Assembly (NCBI GenBank): GCA_021775615.1
Contig: JAJFHL010000322.1
Location: 1-40,910, forward strand
Length of the DNA stretch: 40,910 nt
Direction: 5' to 3'
Origin: Hyphomicrobiales bacterium
GTDB lineage: Bacteria > Pseudomonadota > Alphaproteobacteria > Rhizobiales > JAJFHB01
A program made the position numbers and the translations under genes. Below the pieces are notes generated by a model. It had not been told where the DNA came from and did not search any database. It saw only the letters and a program-made list of their open reading frames with translations. This document shows, piece after piece, positions 14,085 through 21,883 of this stretch; the first letter of the stretch is position 1, and every line of letters begins with the position of its first letter.

Positions 14085-15002
14085 ATGGACACCATACTTC
14101 AGGGCGGCAACGGCGCCGCCGACCAAAACGCTGATCTGATCAAGGACACCAACACCGCGGGCTTCATGGCCGACGTCATCGAGGCGTCTCGCGAGCAGCC
14201 GGTGATCGTCGACTTCTGGGCGCCCTGGTGCGGACCGTGCAAGCAGTTGACCCCTGCCCTTGAAAGCGCCGTCAAGGCGGCCAACGGAGCCGTCCGTCTG
14301 GTCAAGATCAATGTGGACGAAAACCAGGAGATCGCCGCCCAGATGCGGATCCAGTCGATCCCGGCGGTGTTCGCCTTCAAGGACGGACAGCCGGTTGACG
14401 GTTTCATGGGCGCGCTGCCGGAAAGCCAGATCAACAGCTTCATCGAAAAACTCGCCGGCGCGCCGCTTGGCGACCAGGAGCTCGAAGCGCTGGTTGAGGC
14501 GGCACAGCAGGCCCTGGCCGCCGGTGAATTTGCCGAGGCCGCGCCGTTGTTCGTCCAGGCGCTGCAGCGCGATCGCGAAGACACCCGCGCAATCGCCGGA
14601 CTGGCAAAATGTCAGATCGCCGGCGGCGATGTGGACGGCGCCGCGGCCACCCTCGCCCTGACGCCGCCATCGAAGCAGGACGACACAGACATCGCCAGCG
14701 CCAGGGCGGCACTCGAACTGGCGCAGACGCCTTCGGATGCGGGCGAAATCGACCGGCTTGCGCAGGCCATAGAGAGCGATCCGGGCGACCACAGCTCGCG
14801 CATGGATCTCGCGGTCGCGTTGAATGCGGCCGGGCGCCGCGAAGAAGCGCTCGATCACCTGATCTACATCATCGGCAAGGATCGCAACTGGAATGACGAG
14901 GCTGCGCGAACGCAATTGCTGCAGTTTTTCGAGGCCTGGGGCATGACGGACGAGCTGACTGTGGCGGGGCGCCGCAAACTTTCCGCCATTTTGTTTTCTT
15001 GA
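14085..15002 (+). CDS. cnoX: Thioredoxin-domain co-chaperone CnoX (YbbN-like)
   Basis: A 305-aa protein with an N-terminal thioredoxin domain (about residues 20-130, active site W48-C49-G50-P51-C52) and a C-terminal helical TPR-like region (about 140-305). This is the build of CnoX/YbbN, a holdase that passes damaged proteins to GroEL/ES and DnaK. The CxxC is intact, unlike the E. coli form (SxxC) and like the Caulobacter form, so it may also act as a reductase. The segment SIPAVFAFKDGQPVDGFMGALPESQI is typical for alphaproteobacterial members. The frame opens at 14031, but the ATG at 14085 fits the family N-terminus. It is followed 22 bp later by the LON-domain gene. Confidence 0.9.
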   Translation: MDTILQGGNGAADQNADLIKDTNTAGFMADVIEASREQPVIVDFWAPWCGPCKQLTPALESAVKAANGAVRLVKINVDENQEIAAQMRIQSIPAVFAFKDGQPVDGFMGALPESQINSFIEKLAGAPLGDQELEALVEAAQQALAAGEFAEAAPLFVQALQRDREDTRAIAGLAKCQIAGGDVDGAAATLALTPPSKQDDTDIASARAALELAQTPSDAGEIDRLAQAIESDPGDHSSRMDLAVALNAAGRREEALDHLIYIIGKDRNWNDEAARTQLLQFFEAWGMTDELTVAGRRKLSAILFS

Positions 15003-15024
15003 AGTACGGGTAAGACAGCAGGCA

Positions 15025-15711
15025 ATGAACCTGAGCAGCATATATGCCAGCCCGGATGATCTGCCGGGCCGGATGCCGATTTTCCCGCTCGGCGGCGCGC
15101 TTTTGCTGCCGCGCGGGCAGCTTCCTCTGAACATTTTCGAGCCGCGCTATCTGGCCATGACCAACGCCGCCATTTCCGGCGACCGGATCATCGGCATGGT
15201 GCAGCCGGCGAACGAGGAAGCGATAGCCCGGCAAAGCGATCCGAACGCAAAACCGCCGGTTTACGACATTGGCTGCGCCGGACGGATTACATCCTTTTCG
15301 GAAACAGAGGACGGCCGCATCGTGATGACGCTGACAGGTGTCTGCAGGTTCAGCATCGCCGAAGAAATGTCGACCGTCACCCCCTACCGCATCGTGCGTC
15401 CGGATTTTGACCGCTTTGCCGATGACCTGACGCCGGAGCTGAATGAGGACAAGGTCAACCGCGACCATCTGCTGGATGTGTTCCGCCGCTATCTCGCCGC
15501 CCATCAGCTCGAAGCCGACTGGGAGTCCGTCAACAGGTCGTCCAATGAGAGCCTGGTGAACACCCTGTCGATGATCTCTCCCTACCCACCGTCGGAGAAA
15601 CAGGCCCTGCTTGAGGCCGAAGACATCGTTCAACGGTCCGAAGTGCTGATCGCATTGACCGAAATGGCATTGTCCAATACGACGGGCGAAACGGAATCAC
15701 GACTGCAGTGA
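15025..15711 (+). CDS. LON N-terminal (substrate-binding) domain protein
   Basis: A 228-aa stand-alone LON-N (PUA-like) domain protein. Family marks are PIFPLGGALLLPRGQLPLNIFEPRYL at the start, a middle region IGMVQP, and the strand GCAGRITSFSETEDGRIVMTLTGVCRF, then a helical C-terminus. It has no AAA ATPase and no Ser-Lys protease domain, so it is not Lon protease. Such proteins are common in alphaproteobacteria in this setting (thioredoxin-LON-Trm112-DUF971); their function is unproven, with a substrate-recognition or adaptor role often proposed. It lies 22 bp after cnoX and 20 bp before the Trm112-like gene, so these genes probably form one transcript. Confidence 0.87.
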   Translation: MNLSSIYASPDDLPGRMPIFPLGGALLLPRGQLPLNIFEPRYLAMTNAAISGDRIIGMVQPANEEAIARQSDPNAKPPVYDIGCAGRITSFSETEDGRIVMTLTGVCRFSIAEEMSTVTPYRIVRPDFDRFADDLTPELNEDKVNRDHLLDVFRRYLAAHQLEADWESVNRSSNESLVNTLSMISPYPPSEKQALLEAEDIVQRSEVLIALTEMALSNTTGETESRLQ

Positions 15712-15731
15712 GCCCTGCGTGAGCAGAAAGT

Positions 15732-15974
15732 ATGGCCTTGAGTACACCACCAGACAAACCGACAGCACCTGAGGCGCCGGCGCCCCAGGGCGGCGGTCTC
15801 GATCGGCGTCTTCTGGAGATCCTTGTGTGTCCGGTCACCAAGGGCCCGCTCGACTACGACCGCAAGGCCCAGGAGCTTATCTCCAGACAGGCCCGTCTCG
15901 CCTATCCGATCCGCGAGGGAATTCCAATCATGCTCGAAGAAGAAGCAAGGCGCCTCGATGACGACGCAGACTGA
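15732..15974 (+). CDS. Trm112-family (UPF0434/YcaR-like) small protein
   Basis: An 80-aa protein with the Trm112 fold signature [46 protein letters not shown]. Only one Cys of the possible zinc pair is kept (CPVTKG instead of CPxCKG), as in many bacterial YcaR-type proteins. A Pro/Ala-rich lead of about 22 residues precedes the domain. Eukaryotic Trm112 activates methyltransferases; the bacterial role is not settled. Its last 17 bp overlap the start of the DUF971 gene, which suggests coupled translation. Confidence 0.85.
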   Translation: MALSTPPDKPTAPEAPAPQGGGLDRRLLEILVCPVTKGPLDYDRKAQELISRQARLAYPIREGIPIMLEEEARRLDDDAD

Positions 15975-16329
15975 AAGCCGACCAAGACCGACCGAACTCA
16001 GAGTGCAGAACGAAGGCACCGTTCTCCTTGTCACCTTCGATACCGCAGAGAGTTTTCAGCTCGACGCGGAGTTCCTGCGCGTCGAAAGCCCGAGCGCCGA
16101 AGTCAAGGGCCACGGTCCCGGCCAGGAAACCACCGTCGGCGGCAAACGCCACGTCAAAATCACCGCCATGGAGACCGTCGGGAACTATGCGGTGCGCATC
16201 ACTTTCGACGACGGCCATTCAACCGGGCTCTACTCGTGGGACTACCTTCTGCAGCTGTCGCACGACCAGGGCGAACTGTGGTCGGCCTATCTGGAAAAGC
16301 TCGAAGAAAAGGGTCTGACCCGAGGCTGA
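15958..16329 (+). CDS. DUF971 protein (gamma-butyrobetaine hydroxylase-like N-terminal domain)
   Basis: A 123-aa small DUF971 protein. The features are the opening [18 protein letters not shown], a middle [12 protein letters not shown], and the strand pair [32 protein letters not shown], which is the family hallmark. The start at 15958 overlaps the Trm112-like gene by 17 bp; a longer open frame upstream lies inside that gene in another frame and is rejected. DUF971 proteins occur alone or fused to hydroxylases or iron-sulfur carriers, and a role in Fe-S metabolism has been suggested for some; none can be fixed here. It ends convergently with the UbiH-family gene, 29 bp apart. Confidence 0.87.
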   Translation: MTTQTESRPRPTELRVQNEGTVLLVTFDTAESFQLDAEFLRVESPSAEVKGHGPGQETTVGGKRHVKITAMETVGNYAVRITFDDGHSTGLYSWDYLLQLSHDQGELWSAYLEKLEEKGLTRG

Positions 16330-16358
16330 CCCGGGGGTCACCACCCGGACCCTGCCCG

Positions 16359-17606
16359 TCAGCCCGTGTGCGACCGCATAAGACTTGGCAGGTCCGCGTT
16401 ACGACCGGCGGCCTGAGCCATGAAGAATCGCTTCAGGGGATCGGCGCGCTCGACCATCGAAAGCCCCAGGTCGCGAACCGCGCGAACAGCCGAATTATCA
16501 TTGGAAAACAAACGGTTGAGACCATCGGTCGCAAGCGCCACCAGAACATTGTCAAATCGTCTTCCCCGCTCGTATGACCCAAGCACGGCCATCGACCCGA
16601 TGTCCAACCCGAGGCGGGCGTTCTCCACGATGGTGTCCGACAGCTCTGCCGCATCGCGCAGGCCGAGATTGAATCCGAGCCCGGCGATCGGATGCACGAT
16701 GTGCGCGGCATCACCTGCAAGTGCCACCCGGTTGGCCGCATAGGACCTGGCAAGAAACATGGAAAGCGGAAAGGACGTCCTCGGTCCGACCGGTTCGACC
16801 GCTCCCAGATGCCCGCTGAACCGGCGTTCCAGTTCTTCCTGGAACAGATCGTCCGGGCCGGTGACAATGGCCTGGGCTTTTTCCGTCTCTTCTGTCCACA
16901 CCAGTGAAGAACGGTTGCCTGTAAGGGGGAGAATCGCAAAGGGCCCGGCCGGCAGAAAGTGCTCCTCCGCAACGCCGCAATGATCACGCTCATGGGAAAC
17001 GGTCGTGACGATCCCATGCTGCGGATAGGCCCATCCGACGGTTTCGATACCCGCCGCCCTCCTCACGAACGAATTGCGCCCGTCTGCCGCCACCACCAGC
17101 CGGGCGGCTACGATGCTACCATCGCCAAGCCGCACATGCGCCTCCGGTCCTTCGGTGTCGAGGGCATCAACCTGTTGGCCGATGCACCGGTCTATCCGGG
17201 GACAAGCACAAACCGTCTCCCAAAGGGCGGCGTAAATGTGGAGATTTTCCACCATGTCCGCCGATGCCCGTGATCCGCCCAGCGCCTCACCGAAGTTCAG
17301 CAGAGCCGGTCTCGCCGTTGCACCCGGAACCGAATCGGTGACCCTGATCTCCCGTATCGGCTGGGCAAAACCGGACAGTTTGGGCCAGACATCGAGGGCT
17401 TCGAGCATGGCGCGCGACGTCGCCGTCACCGCCGAAGACCGCGGATCGAACTCTGCGCGCGCGTAATCCGACGGATCGCGCGCATCGATCAGCGCAACAC
17501 GCAGCCCGGCAGCGTCGCCGCGGCCCGCCAGAGCCAAGGCCACCGCCTGGCCGACCAGCCCGGCGCCGACCACCGCCACATCGACTTTTCTGATCCGGTT
17601 CGCCAT
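16359..17606 (-). CDS. UbiH/UbiF/COQ6-family FAD-dependent ubiquinone-biosynthesis hydroxylase
   Basis: A 415-aa flavin monooxygenase that hydroxylates the aromatic ring of a ubiquinone precursor using O2 and NAD(P)H. The N-terminal FAD loop VVGAGLVGQAVALAL (from about residue 11), the middle VVAADGRNSFVRRAAGI (the DG motif) and the late GDAAHIVHPIAGLGFNLGLRD (the family signature that binds flavin phosphate) are all present. Which ring carbon it attacks cannot be told; many alphaproteobacteria use one broad enzyme (UbiL or UbiM type) for several positions. The need for O2 here stands against the anaerobic chemistry of the first region and supports a facultative lifestyle. It diverges from tesB. 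Confidence 0.9.
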   Translation of the reverse strand: MANRIRKVDVAVVGAGLVGQAVALALAGRGDAAGLRVALIDARDPSDYARAEFDPRSSAVTATSRAMLEALDVWPKLSGFAQPIREIRVTDSVPGATARPALLNFGEALGGSRASADMVENLHIYAALWETVCACPRIDRCIGQQVDALDTEGPEAHVRLGDGSIVAARLVVAADGRNSFVRRAAGIETVGWAYPQHGIVTTVSHERDHCGVAEEHFLPAGPFAILPLTGNRSSLVWTEETEKAQAIVTGPDDLFQEELERRFSGHLGAVEPVGPRTSFPLSMFLARSYAANRVALAGDAAHIVHPIAGLGFNLGLRDAAELSDTIVENARLGLDIGSMAVLGSYERGRRFDNVLVALATDGLNRLFSNDNSAVRAVRDLGLSMVERADPLKRFFMAQAAGRNADLPSLMRSHTG

Positions 17607-17699
17607 CTTCGCCGACCTTCACACTGCATGCTTTGCCGGGTCAAGAACTTGGTATAGACAAATGGTCCCGCCCCAATTTTGCAACAGGGAACCGAAACA

Positions 17700-18569
17700 A
17701 TGAGCGCCGCCGTCCAGTCTCTTATGGAAACGTTGGACCTCGAAACGCTCGAGCAAAATCTGTTTCGCGGGCGCTCCCCTCAGGTCGGTTGGCAACGGGT
17801 GTTCGGCGGCCAGGTGATCGGGCAGGCCCTGGTGGCAGCGGCCCGCACGGTTGAGGATCGCCCACCCCATTCCCTACACGGCTATTTCATGCGCCCCGGC
17901 GACCCCAAGGTGCCGATCATCTATGAGGTCGACCGCTACCGCGACGGCAAGAGTTTTGCCACCCGGCAGGTGGTCGCCATCCAGCACGGCCGGCCGATTT
18001 TCACCATGGCCGCGTCATTTCATATTGCCGAAGAGGGACTGGATCATCAGATCCCAATGCCCGAGGTTCCCATGCCGGAGGACCTGCCCAGCGAAAAGCA
18101 GATCCTGGATTCCCTGCCCGACAGCATTCCGAAAAACATCCGGGCTTATTTCGAACGGGAGCGGCCGATCGAGCTGCGCCCGGCCGGGGCGCCCAACTAT
18201 GCCCGCAAGAGCGAGGCCCCGCCGATCCAGAATGTCTGGATCCGGGCCACCGCTGCACTCTCCGATGAGATTTCGATGCATCAGTGCGTGCTCGCCTACG
18301 CCTCCGACATCACCTTGCTCGACACCGCACTGGTGGCCCATGGCCGCTCGGTGTTCGATGGCGACCTGATGCTGGCAAGCCTCGACCACGCCTTGTGGTT
18401 CCATCGCCCGTTCCGGGCCGACGAATGGTTGCTCTACGCCCAGGACGGCCCGTCCCTGAGCTCCTCGCGGGGCTTTACCCGGGGCAGCGTTTTTACCCGC
18501 GACGGGGTTCTCGTTGCCTCCGCCGCCCAGGAAGGGCTGATCCGTCTGCGCACCGCGCAGAGCGGGTGA
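17700..18569 (+). CDS. tesB: Acyl-CoA thioesterase II (TesB)
   Basis: A 289-aa double-hotdog thioesterase that cleaves acyl-CoA to free acid and CoA. The N-terminal hotdog holds RGRSPQVGWQRVFGGQVIGQALVAA and HSLHGYFMRPGDP. The C-terminal one holds the catalytic Asp context YASDITLLDTALVAHG and HALWFHRPFRADEWLLY, with the later Thr/Gln-bearing GFTRGSVFTRDGVLVASAAQEGLIR. This fits the Asp-Thr-Gln triad of E. coli TesB, and the length (about 286 aa) agrees. The start at 17700 is the first credible Met; the frame opens at 17679. It may limit acyl-CoA build-up, but no link to the benzoyl-CoA genes is implied by position. Confidence 0.93.
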   Translation: MSAAVQSLMETLDLETLEQNLFRGRSPQVGWQRVFGGQVIGQALVAAARTVEDRPPHSLHGYFMRPGDPKVPIIYEVDRYRDGKSFATRQVVAIQHGRPIFTMAASFHIAEEGLDHQIPMPEVPMPEDLPSEKQILDSLPDSIPKNIRAYFERERPIELRPAGAPNYARKSEAPPIQNVWIRATAALSDEISMHQCVLAYASDITLLDTALVAHGRSVFDGDLMLASLDHALWFHRPFRADEWLLYAQDGPSLSSSRGFTRGSVFTRDGVLVASAAQEGLIRLRTAQSG

Positions 18570-18570
18570 T

Positions 18571-18608
18571 TAAATTTTAGGCGTATTGCCAATTGCGCCT
18601 ATAATTTA
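18571..18608. repeat. AT-rich imperfect inverted repeat after tesB
   Basis: Arms TAAATTTTAGGCG (18571-18583) and CGCCTATAATTTA (18596-18608) are near-perfect inverted copies; an ATTG/CAAT pair lies between them. The element begins right after the tesB stop. It could be a weak bidirectional terminator or a protein-binding site upstream of the nitrogen-control promoter. It lacks a clear run of T. Confidence 0.45.
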
Positions 18609-18698
18609 GACAAATACTGCTTGCCCCTCAGGCTGCACCTTGGCGTGTCGTCGACATTATCCTTTAATTTTCAAACGCTTACGCGTTGTGTCCAAAAC

Positions 18699-18713
18699 TG
18701 GCACAGCGCTTGA
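18699..18713 (+). promoter_or_regulatory. Probable sigma-54 promoter of glnK-amtB
   Basis: TGGCAC-N5-TTGA has the -24 GG and the spacing of sigma-54 promoters (TGGCAC-N5-TTGC), with one change at the -12 element. It lies 66 bp ahead of the glnK start. glnK-amtB operons in proteobacteria are normally driven by sigma-54 and NtrC under nitrogen limitation, so context supports the call. I could not find a convincing NtrC dyad upstream. Confidence 0.62.
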
Positions 18714-18779
18714 AATGGCAACGCGCATCACCGGCGCGTGAAGCGTCAGCACACAAGGTAGCACCTGAGGGATGCGTCA

Positions 18780-19118
18780 ATGAATTTGATCATCGCAATT
18801 ATCAAACCACACAAGCTCGACGACGTGAAAGGCGCGCTTGAGAAAGTCGGCGTGCACGGGCTCACCGTTTCGGAAGTGAAAGGCCACGGCCGCCAGAAGG
18901 GTCATTCGGAAATCTACCGCGGTACCGAATACCAGGTGACCTATCTGCCCAAGCTGAAAGTCGAGATCGTCGTTCCAGCCGAGCTCACCGACCAGGCGGT
19001 CGAAGCCATAGCGACCGCCGCGAACAGCGGGCAGATCGGCGACGGCAAGATCTTCATTAGCGAAATCAAGGAGGCAATACGCATCAGGACCGGCGAGACC
19101 GGCGCGGAAGCGTTGTAA
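18780..19118 (+). CDS. glnK: Nitrogen regulatory PII protein GlnK
   Basis: A 112-aa trimeric PII signal protein that senses 2-oxoglutarate, ATP/ADP and glutamine status and plugs the AmtB channel. The T-loop holds the uridylylation site Tyr51 (YRGTEYQVTY), and the nucleotide-binding C-terminal part reads GQIGDGKIFISEIKEAIRIRTGETGAEAL. The length equals that of typical GlnK/GlnB. Being 13 bp upstream of amtB marks it as GlnK rather than GlnB. A probable sigma-54 promoter lies at 18699-18713, so induction by nitrogen shortage is expected. Since PII senses 2-oxoglutarate, which Kor is thought to consume, a metabolic link is conceivable but untested. Confidence 0.96.
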   Translation: MNLIIAIIKPHKLDDVKGALEKVGVHGLTVSEVKGHGRQKGHSEIYRGTEYQVTYLPKLKVEIVVPAELTDQAVEAIATAANSGQIGDGKIFISEIKEAIRIRTGETGAEAL

Positions 19119-19131
19119 GAAGGAAATCGTA

Positions 19132-20463
19132 ATGAAACACCTCAAACGACTGACGATCACTGCTGGAACCGCGCTGCCGCTTGTGCTGATCGCGGGTTCG
19201 GCTATCGCCCAGGACGCCGCAGCACCCGCCGCGCCGGAAATGTCTCAGGAGACGAAATTCGTTTTCAACACGCTCTTGTTCCTGATCGCAGGCGCCCTGG
19301 TCATGTGGATGGCGGCGGGCTTCGCCATGCTCGAGGCGGGCATGGTGCGCTCCAAAAACGTCGCCACGATCTGCACCAAGAACATCGCCCTCTTCTCGAT
19401 TGCCGGGCTGATGTATTTTCTGGTCGGCTACAACATCATGTACACAGGCGTCGATGGCGGCTGGTTCGGCACCATCGCCCTGTTCGATCACCCGGTGCGT
19501 GACGCCGAAGACATCACCTATGCGGCGGGTGGATCCGACTGGTTCTTTCAGATGGTGTTCTGCGCCACCGCCGCATCGATCGTGTCCGGCACGCTTGCCG
19601 AGCGCATCAAGCTGTGGCCGTTCCTGATTTTCTGCGCCATTCTCACGGGCATCATTTACCCGATAACCGGCGCCTGGAAGTGGGGCAAGGGCTGGCTCGA
19701 AACCGCCGGCTTCGCCGATTTCGCGGGATCGACACTCGTGCACTCGGTCGGCGGGTGGGCCGCCCTCGTCGGCGCCATCATTCTTGGTTCGCGGATCGGC
19801 AAATACTCCGAGGGGCGCACCAATCCCATGCCCGGATCGAGCATGCCTCTGGCAACCCTCGGCACCTTCATCCTGTGGCTCGGCTGGTTCGGTTTCAATG
19901 GCGGCTCCCAGCTTGCCATGGGGAGCCTCGGAGACGCTTCGGACGTCTCGCGCATCTTCGCCAACACCAACACCGCCGCCGCGGCCGGTGTGGTTGCCGC
20001 AATGATCGCAACGCAGGTTCTCTACAAGAAGGTCGATCTCACCATGGCGCTCAACGGCGCGCTGGCCGGCCTCGTGTCGATCACCGCGGAACCCCTGACA
20101 CCCTCCATGCCAATGGCCGCCCTGATCGGCGCGGCCGGCGGTGTCATCGTGGTCTTCGCGGTGCCGATGCTCGACAGGTTCAAGATCGACGATGTGGTGG
20201 GCGCCATCCCGGTGCATCTGTTCTGCGGCATCTGGGGGACCCTTGCGGTTCCGTTGACCAACTCAAGCGCCGAATTCGGCAAGCAGTTGCTCGGCATCGG
20301 CGCGATTGGAGCGTTTGTCTGCGCCGCCAGCCTGGCTGTCTGGCTTGGGCTCAAATTCACCATCGGCCTGCGGGCGAGTGAGGACGACGAACTCGTCGGT
20401 CTCGACAAATCCGAGCTTGGCCTCGAGGCCTATCCGGAATTCGGGCAGCCATCGTCAGCCTGA
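19132..20463 (+). CDS. amtB: Ammonium transporter AmtB
   Basis: A 443-aa inner-membrane ammonium channel. An N-terminal signal peptide (hydrophobic LPLVLIAGSAIA, cleavage near AQD) is followed by about eleven membrane helices. The twin pore histidines lie in STLVHSVGGWAAL and AIPVHLFCGIWGTL. The Amt signature appears at GFAMLEAGMVRSKN, and DWFFQMVFCATAASIVSGTLAER holds the conserved segment of helix 4. The cytoplasmic tail is short. It follows glnK by 13 bp and ends in a strong terminator at 20492, so the two genes form a complete unit. GlnK binding to its cytoplasmic face blocks transport when nitrogen is ample. Confidence 0.96.
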   Translation: MKHLKRLTITAGTALPLVLIAGSAIAQDAAAPAAPEMSQETKFVFNTLLFLIAGALVMWMAAGFAMLEAGMVRSKNVATICTKNIALFSIAGLMYFLVGYNIMYTGVDGGWFGTIALFDHPVRDAEDITYAAGGSDWFFQMVFCATAASIVSGTLAERIKLWPFLIFCAILTGIIYPITGAWKWGKGWLETAGFADFAGSTLVHSVGGWAALVGAIILGSRIGKYSEGRTNPMPGSSMPLATLGTFILWLGWFGFNGGSQLAMGSLGDASDVSRIFANTNTAAAAGVVAAMIATQVLYKKVDLTMALNGALAGLVSITAEPLTPSMPMAALIGAAGGVIVVFAVPMLDRFKIDDVVGAIPVHLFCGIWGTLAVPLTNSSAEFGKQLLGIGAIGAFVCAASLAVWLGLKFTIGLRASEDDELVGLDKSELGLEAYPEFGQPSSA

Positions 20464-20491
20464 CGGGCCATTGCGAACATAGGCAGTCAAA

Positions 20492-20522
20492 CCCCGGAGC
20501 CGCGGTGCTCCGGGGCTTTTTT
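20492..20522 (+). terminator. Rho-independent terminator of glnK-amtB
   Basis: A perfect 9-bp GC-rich stem (CCCCGGAGC with GCTCCGGGG), a 6-nt loop and then C and six Ts. It begins 28 bp after the amtB stop. Confidence 0.93.
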
Positions 20523-20542
20523 GCGTTTGGGCCTGATTAACC

Positions 20543-20558
20543 TTAACCGCCCCTTAAC
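20543..20558. promoter_or_regulatory. Candidate CtrA-binding box upstream of the aminotransferase-ftsK operon
   Basis: TTAA-N7-TTAAC is matched exactly by TTAACCGCCCCTTAAC, and another TTAACC lies directly upstream (20537-20542). This is the form of the site read by CtrA, the alphaproteobacterial cell-cycle regulator. It lies about 100 bp before the first gene of a run containing ftsK. The regulator itself is not in the window. Confidence 0.5.
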
Positions 20559-20657
20559 CGGCGCTGCATCAAGATTGCCGCAATGATTAAGTACCTTTTT
20601 GGGGCCTCGTTCGAGCCCTAACGGGAGACCGCACGCGTGGTTTGTGCTTGAAGCGTC

Positions 20658-21863
20658 ATGTTTGCCAGTCGATTTGATAATCTGCCGTCGTCGCCGTTTC
20701 CGCGGCTCACCTCCCTTTTGGGCGATCTGAAGCCGGGAGCAGACCCGGTCGACATGGCAATCGGCGAGCCGAAACACGCTCCACCCGGCTTCGTCAGAGA
20801 CATCATCACCGAGCACTTCGCGGACTTTACCCGCTATCCGCCGGCACTTGGCAGCTCCGCTCTGCGCGACGCCGTTGCACAATGGACGCGGCGCCGCTAC
20901 GGCATCGGCGAGCTGATCGATCCGGAGCGCAATCTCGTTCCGCTCTGCGGCACCCGTGAGGGGTTGTTCGGCATCGCCCTGTTGACGGTGCCGGAGTGGC
21001 AGGGCGGAACACGCAATGCCGTGCTGATTCCAAACCCGTTCTACCAGTGCTATGCGACCGCCGCGGTTGCGGCCGGCGCCGAACCGGTCTATCTGCCGAC
21101 CCGGCGGGAAACCGACTTTCTTCCCGATCTGGGTACCATCGACCGCGGTCTTCTCGATCGCACGTCGCTGTTTTACCTGTGCACGCCGTCGAATCCGCAA
21201 GGCACCGTGGCCTCGCTGGACTATATCGAGCGCCTCATTTCGATGGCCCGCGAACATGACTTCACCGTCCTGTTCGATGAATGCTATTCCGAGATCTATC
21301 TCGACACGCCGCCGCCCGGGGCGCTGCAGGCGGCAGCCCGGCTCGGCGATGGCCTTGCAAATGTATTGAGCTTCAATTCGCTGTCGAAGCGCTCCAGCCT
21401 GGCCGGTCTGAGGTCCGGCATCTGCATGGGTGATCCCGACATCGTGGAGAGTTTCCTCAAGTTCCGCAATCTGGCGGCGCCGCAACTGTCCTATCCGATC
21501 CAGGCGGCCTCGGCGGCGGTCTGGTCCGACGAAGACCACGTTGTCCGCAACCGGGACCTCTACCGCGACAAGATTGTCGCCGCCGAACAGATCCTTGGCG
21601 GCGCTTTCGATTTCTACGCGCCACCGGGTGGATTTTTCCTCTGGCTCGACATGTCCGAGTGCGGCGGCGGCGAAGCGGCGGCCCGGGCTCTGTGGCGCGA
21701 AGAGGGCGTTCGCGTCCTGCCCGGAGGCTATCTTGCGCGCCCCGAGGCCGGAGCCGATGAAGACCCCTACGGAAAATACGTCCGGATTGCGTTGGTACAC
21801 GATCTGGAAACCTGCAGTGACGTACTAAGACGTATGGCGGCGCTCTTCGCCGCGAACGTATAG
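20658..21863 (+). CDS. PLP-dependent class I/II aminotransferase (DapC-like)
   Basis: A 401-aa fold-type I aminotransferase. The PLP-binding Lys lies in SLSKRSSLAGLRSG, the pyridine-nitrogen Asp in FDECYSEIYLD, and the Asn contact in CTPSNPQGTVAS. The C-terminal carboxylate-binding Arg is likely in YVRIALVHD. The N-terminus MFASRFDNLPSSPFPRLTSLL is typical of the alphaproteobacterial group often annotated as succinyldiaminopimelate aminotransferase (DapC) or a broad aromatic/aspartate aminotransferase. If DapC, it supplies diaminopimelate and lysine, which would suit its place ahead of the division gene ftsK (20 bp gap). The substrate cannot be fixed from sequence. A CtrA-like box and the amtB terminator lie upstream. 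Confidence 0.88.
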   Translation: MFASRFDNLPSSPFPRLTSLLGDLKPGADPVDMAIGEPKHAPPGFVRDIITEHFADFTRYPPALGSSALRDAVAQWTRRRYGIGELIDPERNLVPLCGTREGLFGIALLTVPEWQGGTRNAVLIPNPFYQCYATAAVAAGAEPVYLPTRRETDFLPDLGTIDRGLLDRTSLFYLCTPSNPQGTVASLDYIERLISMAREHDFTVLFDECYSEIYLDTPPPGALQAAARLGDGLANVLSFNSLSKRSSLAGLRSGICMGDPDIVESFLKFRNLAAPQLSYPIQAASAAVWSDEDHVVRNRDLYRDKIVAAEQILGGAFDFYAPPGGFFLWLDMSECGGGEAAARALWREEGVRVLPGGYLARPEAGADEDPYGKYVRIALVHDLETCSDVLRRMAALFAANV

Positions 21864-21883
21864 TTTTAAGGAACCCGTTGCCG

